A DNA stretch of 5,414 bases, taken from Aldersonia sp036524855 (lineage in GTDB: Bacteria > Actinomycetota > Actinomycetes > Mycobacteriales > Mycobacteriaceae). Where the stretch lies: the NCBI GenBank assembly GCA_036524855.1, contig DATDBL010000189.1, forward strand, positions 1-5,414, given 5' to 3'. The notes under the pieces were generated by a model, which was given only the letters and a program-made list of their open reading frames with translations, was not told where the DNA came from and ran no database searches. A program made the position numbers and the translations under genes. This document shows positions 1 through 5,265 of this stretch, piece after piece. Position 1 is the stretch's first letter; every line of letters starts with the position of its first letter.

Positions 1-714
1 TCCCGGGATCGGCCGGTCCCCGCTCGTGCCCCACGACTCGACCGGGGTGCGCCACGGCGCGCGCACCGGCCCGCCCGGCAGGTCCGCGAACCGGTCGGAG
101 GACACGAATCCCATTGGGGCTCCCCGTTCGTCGACGTCGACACGTGCGCTGACCGTGCGTCCCGAGTCGGTGAGCGCGACGATGAAACTCGCGTCGTCCA
201 CCTCCTCCCAGGCGACGTGCGGCTCGAGCAGCATCGACGGCGCCAGCAGGACGGCGTCGTTGAGGTAGGTGGTGAGTTCCCCGATGTCGAACTCCTCGCC
301 CTGCCCGTCGGCGACGGTGAATCGGTCGAACAGTTTGCCGATCATCTGACCGCGCCCATTCAGGTAGCTGTCGACGCCCACCATCGGCAGCACCCGGGCC
401 ATCCGAAGGCGCATGACGAACAGGCGTGCGACGGTCGGGGCGCGGTCGAGCTGCCACGCCTCGGCGGGCATCCAACCGAAGCGCCGCAACCGGAACCTGC
501 CGACGAAACGGGCCTGAACCGCGCGGTCGCGGGGGCGGCCCTCGACCCGCATGAACTGCAGGTAGCGGCGGACGACGTCGGGTAGATCCGCGAGGTCGCC
601 CTCCCCGACGGGTGCCTCCGTGACGGGCGTGCCGGGCGGGGACGGGGGCACGCCCGCACGATCCACCTCGCCGCGGAAGTGGCGATACAGTGCGGTGCCG
701 CGTGGATCGGCCAC
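1..714 (-). CDS. DUF6544-family protein, 3' end cut off by window edge
   Basis: The frame is open from GTG at 714 to the left edge and gives 238 residues without a stop. The pattern is that of the DUF6544 family: an N-terminal 'LPDVVRRYLQFMRVEGRPR' segment (residues 44-62), 'FRLRRFGWMPAEAW' (74-87), 'DSYLNGRGQMIGKLF' (115-129), an acidic 'GELTTYLNDAVLLAPSML' block (145-162), and 'PWRTPVESW' (220-228). Family members are usually somewhat longer, so I infer that a few tens of C-terminal residues are missing. No signal peptide or TM segment is visible. The biochemical role of the family is not established, so I name none. The GTG start is chosen because GAGGAGGA lies just before it and the family match begins soon after. 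It lies 68 bp after the small membrane-protein gene on the same strand, so co-transcription is possible. The family call is from memory of its motifs. Confidence 0.82.
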   Translation of the reverse strand, partial: MADPRGTALYRHFRGEVDRAGVPPSPPGTPVTEAPVGEGDLADLPDVVRRYLQFMRVEGRPRDRAVQARFVGRFRLRRFGWMPAEAWQLDRAPTVARLFVMRLRMARVLPMVGVDSYLNGRGQMIGKLFDRFTVADGQGEEFDIGELTTYLNDAVLLAPSMLLEPHVAWEEVDDASFIVALTDSGRTVSARVDVDERGAPMGFVSSDRFADLPGGPVRAPWRTPVESWGTSGDRPIPG

Positions 715-717
715 GGG

Positions 718-725
718 TCCTCCTC
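718..725 (-). promoter_or_regulatory. Strong Shine-Dalgarno for the DUF6544 gene
   Basis: Reading the minus strand, GAGGAGGA is followed by CCC and then the GTG at 714. The spacing is short (4 nt after AGGAGG), but this is the best match in the region. It decides the GTG start over the ATG at 752, which is in a different frame. Confidence 0.6.
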
Positions 726-782
726 GGATGGACGGTCTCGATCCTCGCCCAACCGCCGGAACCGCCGAGGGGAATCCGCCGA

Positions 783-971
783 TCAGTCGGCTGCGGCGGC
801 CTTCTGCTTGCGTTCGCGGGCGCCGATGATCAGGTAGACCGCCGCGAGCACGCCGGCACCACGCAGCACCAGCGACCAGTCGAGTTCCTCACCGAAGGCG
901 AACACCCCGACGAACAGATACACTACGTAGAACGCGGCGCACGCCAGCACGAACCGGGCCCAGGCGTTCAT
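783..971 (-). CDS. Small two-TM membrane protein (62 aa), function unknown
   Basis: This 62-residue protein starts at ATG 971-969, which overlaps the TGA of the upstream FHA gene in an ATGA arrangement, so translation of the two is probably coupled. GAAGGGAAC lies just upstream inside the FHA coding end and may serve as ribosome site. Two hydrophobic stretches are visible, about residues 6-26 (RFVLACAAFYVVYLFVGVFAF) and 33-51 (SLVLRGAGVLAAVYLIIGA). A short acidic turn (GEELD) joins them, and the tail is basic and alanine-rich (RERKQKAAAAD). No catalytic motif is seen. I do not recognise a named family. By position it may be a membrane partner or anchor for the FHA-like protein, but that is inference from operon structure only. 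The GC-rich coding pattern and coupling make it a credible gene despite its size. Confidence 0.8.
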   Translation of the reverse strand: MNAWARFVLACAAFYVVYLFVGVFAFGEELDWSLVLRGAGVLAAVYLIIGARERKQKAAAAD

Positions 972-1696
972 TCTTCGTTCCCTTCGTCGCAACGGTAGGC
1001 ATCGAGCAGATACAGGTCGTTCCTGGTGACCAGGCGGGTCGCGACGGCGAACTCCACCAGCCGGGCGCGTCGGTTGGACGCCAAACGTCCTTGGCCGCCG
1101 CGTAGTCCGGCGACGCCGATGCGTGCGAGCCGGTCGCAGACGTTGTCGAGTTTGCGGTTGAACCGCGTCATCGGCCAGCCGAGCCGGGCCGCCGCGGCGG
1201 CCGAGCCCGGGATCGCGCTCGTGCTGGTGCCGTCCCGGCGCAGCACCGGTTCGGCGAGCGCGACGATCAGCGCCTTCTGCGCGGCGGTGAGCACCGGCGG
1301 CTGCAGCGTCACCTCGCCGGGTGCCAGGCCCGAACACGAATCCTTCTGCTGTGCGGGTGTTCCGGTGTGGATCTCGACTTCGTAGGTGGTGGGTCCGGCG
1401 GAGAAGACCACCGTCGTCGCCCCGAAGACCATGGGCAGCCGTCCACCCGGCGGGAGGCTGGCCTGAAACCCGGTGTCGGGCGCGATGACCGTCGCGGGCA
1501 GGCGATCCCCGTCGTTGAGCAGCCACCAGAACCCGTCGATCTGGCGCACCGAGAGGAACCGGCGATGTAGGTAGGGGTTGTCGTCGACGATCAGGTCGGC
1601 GTCGCGACCGATCCGAAACGCTGTCGCGGGGTCGAGTTCGTAGGCTTCGCCACAGAACTCGACCCGCGCACCCACCTGCACCTGTGCACCCGTCAT
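968..1696 (-). CDS. FHA-like domain protein with C-terminal helix-turn-helix
   Basis: The protein has 242 residues and is cytoplasmic by sequence. Residues about 12-110 form an FHA-like beta fold: 'FRIGRDADLIVDDNPYLHRR' (27-46), then 'FWWLLNDGDRLPATV' (56-70), and 'LPMVFGATTVVFSAG' (87-101). The GR pair is present (G30, R31). Where typical FHA domains have S-x-x-H, this one reads H44-R-R-F47, so phosphothreonine binding may be lost or changed. Residues about 133-234 look like a winged helix: 'LTAAQKALIVALAEPVLRRD', then 'AAAARLGWPMTRFNRKLDNV' as the probable turn and recognition helix. I infer a DNA-binding regulator or adaptor. Actinobacterial proteins with this architecture are annotated only as FHA-domain proteins. 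ATG 1696 is chosen because the domain follows closely. An in-frame ATG at 1747 would add 17 residues but has no ribosome site. The stop overlaps the next gene by 4 bp. Confidence 0.88.
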   Translation of the reverse strand: MTGAQVQVGARVEFCGEAYELDPATAFRIGRDADLIVDDNPYLHRRFLSVRQIDGFWWLLNDGDRLPATVIAPDTGFQASLPPGGRLPMVFGATTVVFSAGPTTYEVEIHTGTPAQQKDSCSGLAPGEVTLQPPVLTAAQKALIVALAEPVLRRDGTSTSAIPGSAAAAARLGWPMTRFNRKLDNVCDRLARIGVAGLRGGQGRLASNRRARLVEFAVATRLVTRNDLYLLDAYRCDEGNEE

Positions 1697-1702
1697 GGTC
1701 AG

Positions 1703-1731
1703 AACATCGCCGCCGACGCGTCGGGTGTTTA
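1703..1731 (-). promoter_or_regulatory. Candidate leaderless promoter of the FHA operon
   Basis: On the minus strand, TAAACA (1731-1726, 4 of 6 matches to TTGACA) is followed after 17 bp by GATGTT (1708-1703, matching A and T of TANNNT). The ATG at 1696 comes 6 nt later. That geometry would put transcription start at or next to the ATG, giving a leaderless mRNA, which agrees with the lack of a Shine-Dalgarno. The boxes are weak, so this is tentative. Confidence 0.33.
1713..1724. repeat. Perfect 12-bp palindrome CCGACGCGTCGG, possible operator
   Basis: CCGACG is followed directly by its reverse complement CGTCGG. It lies in the 17-bp spacer of the candidate FHA-operon promoter, a place where a bound repressor or MerR-like activator could act. 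CG-rich palindromes arise easily in such genomes, so function is unproven. Confidence 0.35.
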
Positions 1732-1732
1732 C

Positions 1733-1744
1733 GGCAGTTCTGCC
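1733..1744. repeat. Perfect inverted repeat GGCAG-TT-CTGCC, possible operator
   Basis: Five-bp perfect arms flank a TT. Its centre is exactly 20 bp from that of the palindrome at 1713-1724, so both would face the same side of the helix. The sequence differs from the first palindrome, so one protein binding both is not implied. It lies in the divergent region between the FHA gene and the hydrolase. Confidence 0.3.
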
Positions 1745-1770
1745 CATGTACCGCAGCGTCTGTGCGGCCC

Positions 1771-1776
1771 TACCTT
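1771..1776 (+). promoter_or_regulatory. Possible -10 box of the hydrolase gene
   Basis: TACCTT matches the TANNNT core of mycobacterial -10 elements and lies in a relatively pyrimidine-rich stretch. No good -35 is seen 16-18 bp upstream. A start about 7 nt downstream would give a 5' leader of roughly 30 nt with a weak GCGAG ribosome site at 1803-1807. Confidence 0.25.
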
Positions 1777-1813
1777 TTCCGCAGTCCGTTCGCCGACCGA
1801 TTGCGAGTCCCCG

Positions 1814-3376
1814 ATGACCGAACCCCACTCGACCGGCCGTGCCCTCGGCACGGCTGTCTTCGCCGCGGTGGCCGCGGCCGCCTCGCTCACGGCGGTCGCG
1901 GGCTGCGCCGCCCAGGGCACCGCCACCGCCGACGCCGCCGCACTCGACCGCTACTACCACCAGCAGATCGACTGGCAGCCGTGCGCGGACCTGAAGTTGA
2001 CCGTCGAGGGTCCCGGCCGCTACGAATGCGCCTTCGTCACCGTGCCGATCGACTACGCCGACCCCGGCGGCGCGACCGCGCAGATCGCTGTGTCCCGGTC
2101 GAAGGCGACCGGAACCCGGATCGGCTCGCTGCTGGCGAACCCCGGCGGCCCCGGCGCATCGGGCCTGGGGATGGCCGCGCTCGGCGCGGACACCGAACTC
2201 GCCGAGCACTTCGATGTCGTCGGCTTCGACCCGCGCGGGATCGGCGCGTCGACGCCGTCGATCGAGTGCCTCACCAGTTCCGAAGCGGACGCCGCCCGAG
2301 CCGAGGTGGACCTGGACACTTCCCCGGAGGCGGTCGAGCGCCACGAACAGGATGCCCGCAACTACGTCGCGGCCTGCACCGATCGCACCGGCGCCGACCT
2401 GTTGGCGCACGTCGGCACCCAGGACGTCGTCCGCGACATGGACGTCATCCGGGCCGCGCTCGGCGACGAGCAGCTGACGTACGTCGGGTACTCCTACGGA
2501 ACGCGGATCGGGGCGCAATACGCCGAGATGTTCCCGACGCATGTGCGTGCCCTCGTCCTCGACGGCGCGCTCGATCCCGCGCAGGACCTGCTGAGCGGGA
2601 GCATCGACCAGATGGCCGGGTTCCAGCAGGCGTTCGACGCGTTCGCCGCCGACTGCGCGACCCGCGGGGAGGAGTGCCCGCTGGGTACCGACCCCGCGCA
2701 GGCGACCGCGCGCTACCGAGCGCTGGTCGATCCGTTGATCCTCGGACCGGCGACGACGGCGGACCCGCGTGGCCTCAGCTACGGCGACGCCCACACCGGC
2801 ACGATCCAGGCGCTGTACTCCGAGGAGTTCTGGCCGTACCTGTACCAGGGCCTGGTCGAGTTGCAGGAAGGCCGTGGCGACACCCTGCTTCAGCTCGCGG
2901 ACGTCTATCTCGGCCGCGAACCGAGCGGCATCTACAACAACCAGAGCGACGCGTTCGCCGCGGTGCACTGCCTCGACGACCAGCGGATCACCGACCGGGC
3001 CGCGCTGACCGACGCCGCCCGCGAGGTGGCCGAGGTGGCGCCGTTCCTGGACTCCGGCACCGAGATCCAGAGCGCCCCGCTCGATGTCTGTGCGTTCTGG
3101 CCGGTACCGCCGAGCGGACCCACACCGCACCAGGTCGACGCGCCGGAGCTACCGAACGTCGTCGTCATCTCGACCACGGGTGATCCCGCGACCCCGTATC
3201 AGGCCGGCATCGACCTCGCCGAGCAACTCGGCGGCTCGCTGATCACGGTCGAGGGCAGCCGCCACGGTGCGTTCCTCGCGGAGGTGTCGAGTTGTGTCGA
3301 CCGCGCCGCCATCGACTACCTGGTCGACCTGACGCCGCCCGGGGACGGTCTGCGCTGCGCCCCCGACGCTGCCTGA
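1814..3376 (+). CDS. Lipoprotein alpha/beta hydrolase, TAP/Hip1 (CaeA)-like serine peptidase or esterase
   Basis: This is a complete 520-residue exported hydrolase. A short N-terminus and hydrophobic segment (about 10-30) end in the lipobox VAGC with C31, so it should be lipid-anchored on the outer face of the membrane. The alpha/beta-hydrolase motifs are all present: NPGGPG (109-114, oxyanion region), FDPRG (138-142), nucleophile elbow GYSYGT with S227, acid D457 in TTGDPATP, and H484 in GSRHGAF. The C-terminal part fits the TAP-like domain. Ten cysteines (57, 72, 152, 188, 281, 288, 386, 426, 494, 515) besides C31 suggest disulfides. Mycobacterial Hip1/CaeA (Rv2224c) has the same layout and nearly the same triad positions; it acts on ester and peptide substrates at the cell envelope. 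Streptomyces tripeptidyl aminopeptidases are also relatives. Orthology to Hip1 is not shown, since actinobacteria carry several paralogues. The gene is divergent from the FHA operon. ATG 1814 is the only sensible start before the signal peptide. Confidence 0.93.
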   Translation: MTEPHSTGRALGTAVFAAVAAAASLTAVAGCAAQGTATADAAALDRYYHQQIDWQPCADLKLTVEGPGRYECAFVTVPIDYADPGGATAQIAVSRSKATGTRIGSLLANPGGPGASGLGMAALGADTELAEHFDVVGFDPRGIGASTPSIECLTSSEADAARAEVDLDTSPEAVERHEQDARNYVAACTDRTGADLLAHVGTQDVVRDMDVIRAALGDEQLTYVGYSYGTRIGAQYAEMFPTHVRALVLDGALDPAQDLLSGSIDQMAGFQQAFDAFAADCATRGEECPLGTDPAQATARYRALVDPLILGPATTADPRGLSYGDAHTGTIQALYSEEFWPYLYQGLVELQEGRGDTLLQLADVYLGREPSGIYNNQSDAFAAVHCLDDQRITDRAALTDAAREVAEVAPFLDSGTEIQSAPLDVCAFWPVPPSGPTPHQVDAPELPNVVVISTTGDPATPYQAGIDLAEQLGGSLITVEGSRHGAFLAEVSSCVDRAAIDYLVDLTPPGDGLRCAPDAA

Positions 3377-3402
3377 CCCCCGCCTCACTCGTCAAGCGGG
3401 TC
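3375..3402. terminator. Weak hairpin between convergent genes, possible bidirectional terminator
   Basis: GACCCCCGC (3375-3383) can pair with GCGGGTC (3396-3402) with a two-base bulge and a 12-nt loop. It spans the stop codons of the two convergent genes, which leave only 8 bp between them. There is no T tract on either strand, so it is at best a GC-rich attenuating hairpin. Confidence 0.2.
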
Positions 3403-3951
3403 GGGATCAGGGCGGGTCCAGCCGAGGATCATGCCCGGGGTGCAGCCGCCGACGAGGAGCACCGTCAGGGCCATCAGGCCGCCCGCGTAGGCCATGTTCT
3501 CGTCGGTGCCGCCGGTGATCACCGCGCCGACGACGAGGTACGCGACGGGGATCATCATCAGCGACTGGGTGACGCTCAGGCCGACCGAGCGGGCGGCGTT
3601 GCGCTGCTGGATCTCCCACTCGTCGAGGGCGTCGCTCGGGGCGTCGCCCTGGCGGCCGACGACGATCTGCAGCATTCCCCAGGCCGGGAAGAACACCAGG
3701 CAGGCCGGCAGCCACAGCAGCGGCGCCCACCACACGCCGGCGGCGCACGCGATGCTCACCGCGAACATGGCCACGAACGCGATCGTCAGGTTCACCACCA
3801 GGGCGCGACGGCGGTGCTGCGACCGCCAGCCGGGCAACCTGCCCGCCCATTTGCGTTCGTTCGCCAGGAATCGGCGGGTGCGGTAGGCCTGGTAGCGGGC
3901 GATCGGGTTGCCCGGAGTCGGGCTGTCTGGCGTTGTCTGTGCCGAGGTCAT
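3385..3951 (-). CDS. Four-TM membrane protein coupled to an XRE regulator, function unknown
   Basis: The 188-residue protein has a Pro/Ser/Thr-rich N-terminus and a strongly basic cytoplasmic segment (about 19-50, with RTRR and QHRRR). Two close TM helices follow (about 51-72 and 75-97), then a polar loop containing 'DALDEWEIQQRNAARSVG' (107-124), two more helices (about 125-147 and 153-176), and an acidic tail (RPDPDPLDE). By the positive-inside rule the N-terminus is cytoplasmic. No transport, protease or enzyme motif is visible, and I cannot name a family. The start ATG (3951-3949) overlaps the XRE stop in ATGA, and AGGAGGT lies 8 nt upstream inside the XRE gene. The two products are therefore probably made together and work in one process. 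A membrane protein whose level is set by its own HTH partner is an inference. Its 3' end converges on the hydrolase gene. Confidence 0.85.
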   Translation of the reverse strand: MTSAQTTPDSPTPGNPIARYQAYRTRRFLANERKWAGRLPGWRSQHRRRALVVNLTIAFVAMFAVSIACAAGVWWAPLLWLPACLVFFPAWGMLQIVVGRQGDAPSDALDEWEIQQRNAARSVGLSVTQSLMMIPVAYLVVGAVITGGTDENMAYAGGLMALTVLLVGGCTPGMILGWTRPDPDPLDE

Positions 3952-4238
3952 CGGTCGGTACCTCCTGCGTCTCGTCCCTGCGCCGGATACAGCGCCGCGG
4001 ACAGTGGGGTGAACTCGGTGCGGGAGAACACCGCCTCGACCGGCAGGTCGAACACCGCGCAGATGCGCAGCGCGAGGTCGAGGCTGGGATAGTGGTCACC
4101 CCGTTCGAGTGCCCCGACCGTCTGCGGATTCACATCGACGGCCGTCGCGAGTTGCGCCCGGGTCATCCGACGCTCGGCGCGCAACACCGCGATGCGGTTG
4201 TGGATGGGGAGCTTCTCCCCGCGTCTCACCGGGCTCAC
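3948..4238 (-). CDS. XRE-family helix-turn-helix regulator (Cro/CI type)
   Basis: With GTG 4238 as start the product has 96 residues. Residues about 14-70 form the five-helix Cro/CI domain: 'NRIAVLRAERRMTRAQLATA' (14-33), then 'VNPQTVGALERGDHYPSLDL' (36-55, containing the recognition helix and the conserved ERG turn), then 'ALRICAVFDLPVEAVFS' (56-72). A short tail (TEFTPLSAALYP and onward) has no known domain. It should bind DNA as a dimer and probably represses its own promoter, where nested CAAC/GTTG repeats lie. It is coupled by ATGA to the four-TM gene. The start is uncertain. GTG 4238 fits a leaderless transcript from the TTGACA promoter. GTG 4229 is an alternative, and TTG 4274 is unlikely because it is the -35 box itself. 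No Shine-Dalgarno precedes either GTG. Confidence 0.88.
   Translation of the reverse strand: MSPVRRGEKLPIHNRIAVLRAERRMTRAQLATAVDVNPQTVGALERGDHYPSLDLALRICAVFDLPVEAVFSRTEFTPLSAALYPAQGRDAGGTDR
3960..3966 (-). promoter_or_regulatory. Shine-Dalgarno AGGAGGT for the four-TM gene
   Basis: A full AGGAGGT lies inside the 3' end of the XRE gene, 8 nt before ATG 3951. It fixes that start and supports efficient coupled translation of the membrane protein. Confidence 0.7.
4206..4220 (-). repeat. Perfect hairpin GGGGAG-AAG-CTCCCC at the start of the XRE gene
   Basis: On the minus strand GGGGAG, AAG, CTCCCC give six perfect base pairs around three bases, within the first codons of the XRE frame. In RNA this could hide the purine-rich GGGGAG, which looks like a ribosome site. 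It may equally be a DNA site or chance. Confidence 0.4.
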
Positions 4239-4243
4239 ACAAT

Positions 4244-4271
4244 CAACTGTTGTAAAAACCCAACAATTTGT
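4244..4271. repeat. Nested CAAC/GTTG inverted repeats, probable operator of the XRE gene
   Basis: On the plus strand CAAC-T-GTTG (4244-4252) is followed after eight bases by CAAC (4261-4264), which overlaps ACAA-T-TTGT (4263-4271). The outer pair forms TGTTG-N8-CAACA (4248-4265). All of this lies within the candidate promoter of the XRE gene and in an AT-rich patch that stands out from the GC-rich surroundings. Autorepression by the XRE protein is the simplest reading. The AKR promoter begins 40 bp away and might also be affected. Confidence 0.5.
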
Positions 4272-4274
4272 CAA
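4246..4274 (-). promoter_or_regulatory. Candidate promoter of the XRE/four-TM operon
   Basis: A perfect TTGACA (4274-4269) is followed at 17-bp spacing by AACAGT (4251-4246), which matches TATAAT at only three positions. Transcription from it would begin around 4239-4238, at the GTG proposed as a leaderless start. The -35 is convincing, the -10 poor, which would suit a regulated promoter. Confidence 0.45.
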
Positions 4275-4310
4275 GGTGTTCCGCGGATCCGACCAGGCCG
4301 ATCGCGGGCG

Positions 4311-4338
4311 TTGTCACGAGTTTCCGGTGCCGTAGGTT
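4311..4338 (+). promoter_or_regulatory. Candidate leaderless promoter of the aldo/keto reductase
   Basis: TTGTCA (4311-4316, five of six matches to TTGACA) and TAGGTT (4333-4338, matching TANNNT) are separated by 16 bp. Exactly seven bases later comes the ATG at 4346. Transcription would then begin at the A of the start codon, which explains why no clear Shine-Dalgarno precedes the gene. Confidence 0.5.
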
Positions 4339-4345
4339 CGTAACC

Positions 4346-5191
4346 ATGTCGTATCGCAGCGCCACCAGCACGGTTCCGACGATCGTCCTCAACGACGGCA
4401 AGGCCATCCCTGCGCTCGGACTCGGCGTGTGGCAGGTGCCCGACGACGACGCGTACGCCGCGGTCGCCAAGGCGCTCGAGGTGGGCTACCGCAGCATCGA
4501 CACCGCCGCCGCCTACCGCAACGAGGTGGGCACGGGCAGGGCGATCCGCGAATCAGGCATCCCGCGCGACGAGATCTTCGTGACCACCAAGCTGTGGAAC
4601 GACGACCAGGGCTACGACTCGGCGCTGCGCGCAGTCGACCGGAGCATGAAGCGACTCGGCCTCGACCACCTCGACCTCTACCTGATCCACTGGCAGGCCG
4701 CCGGGCGGGGCCTCTACGTCGACACGTTCAAGGCGTTTCAGAAGCTGAAGGCAGACGGCCGGGTCGGGTCGATCGGCGTCTCCAACTTCACTGCGGCCAC
4801 CCTCGACACGCTCATCGACGCCTGCGGCGAGGTTCCGGCCGTCAATCAGATCGAGTTGCACCCCAGGCTGATTCAGGAGCAGATGCGCAGCTACCACCTC
4901 AGCCGTGGCATCGCGACCGAGGCGTGGAGCCCGCTCGGGTCGGGCACCGTGCTCGACAACCCGACCATCGGGGCGATCGCCGCAGACCTCGGCCGCTCGC
5001 CGGCGCAGGTGATCATCCGCTGGCACATGCACCTCGGAAACATCGTCATCCCGAAGTCCGTGACGCCGTCGCGCATCGAGCAGAACTTCGACGTATTCGA
5101 CTTCGAGTTGACCCCCGACCAGATCGGCGCGATCAGCTCTCTGGACAGCGGCACCCGCACCGGCCCCGACCCGGAGAAGTTCGGGAATTAG
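4346..5191 (+). CDS. Aldo/keto reductase, AKR5-like (2,5-diketo-gluconate reductase type)
   Basis: This is a complete 281-residue cytoplasmic NADPH-dependent reductase with the TIM-barrel fold, of normal family length. The AKR signatures are in order: 'GYRSIDTAAAYRNEVGTGRA' (47-66), 'GRVGSIGVSNF' (138-148), and 'IPKSVTPSRIEQN' (235-247, the cofactor 2'-phosphate site with K237 and R243). The catalytic tetrad is D52, Y57, K82 and H115. The family reduces aldehydes, ketoaldehydes and diketo sugars to alcohols. In mycobacteria the related Rv2971/MSMEG_2407 enzymes have been linked to detoxification of reactive carbonyls. The true substrate cannot be read from sequence. Many relatives have HWP after the catalytic His; here it is H-W-Q followed by AAGRGLY, so the substrate loop is unusual. 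ATG 4346 is preferred to TTG 4268, because the protein fold begins after it and a leaderless promoter precedes it. It is divergent from the XRE operon. Confidence 0.95.
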   Translation: MSYRSATSTVPTIVLNDGKAIPALGLGVWQVPDDDAYAAVAKALEVGYRSIDTAAAYRNEVGTGRAIRESGIPRDEIFVTTKLWNDDQGYDSALRAVDRSMKRLGLDHLDLYLIHWQAAGRGLYVDTFKAFQKLKADGRVGSIGVSNFTAATLDTLIDACGEVPAVNQIELHPRLIQEQMRSYHLSRGIATEAWSPLGSGTVLDNPTIGAIAADLGRSPAQVIIRWHMHLGNIVIPKSVTPSRIEQNFDVFDFELTPDQIGAISSLDSGTRTGPDPEKFGN

Positions 5192-5216
5192 ACGCTTCGC
5201 GCTCGGTGGCCGCGCG

Positions 5217-5265
5217 ACCTCGCACGCCGGTCCCGCCACTTCGCAGACCAGTTCGTAACCTCGCA
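5217..5265 (+). repeat. Three spaced octamers AC[C/T]TCGCA after the AKR gene
   Basis: ACCTCGCA (5217-5224), ACTTCGCA (5238-5245) and ACCTCGCA (5258-5265) start 21 and 20 bp apart, about two helical turns. Copies 1 and 2 also share a following CC-x-GT-x-C pattern. They lie in the short noncoding stretch between the reductase stop and the insertion sequence. Nothing else is recognised in 5192-5281, and no T-tract terminator is seen. Function is unknown. Confidence 0.4.

Noticed and set aside
360..752. Minus-strand 130-codon frame starting at ATG 752
   Set aside because: It is out of frame with the DUF6544 reading, has a low-complexity product and ends within that gene. The GTG 714 frame has the family motifs and the ribosome site.
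745..768. ACCGCC repeated twice upstream of the DUF6544 gene
   Set aside because: It is only a short GC-rich duplication (ACCGCCGGA / ACCGCCGAG), expected by chance in this composition and with no link to promoter boxes.
1697..3130. Long minus-strand open frame running antisense through the hydrolase and continuous with the FHA gene
   Set aside because: The part beyond 1696 shows no domain, is rich in Arg, Gly and Val and is exactly antisense to a gene with a full catalytic triad. Long shadow frames are normal in GC-rich DNA.
1684..3183. 499-codon plus-strand open frame overlapping the hydrolase
   Set aside because: The product is dominated by Arg, Pro and Gly with no motif. It is the +1-type shadow of the hydrolase gene.
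3407..4099. Minus-strand 230-codon frame across the XRE and four-TM genes
   Set aside because: The product is Arg/Pro-rich with no domain. The two real genes account for this region.
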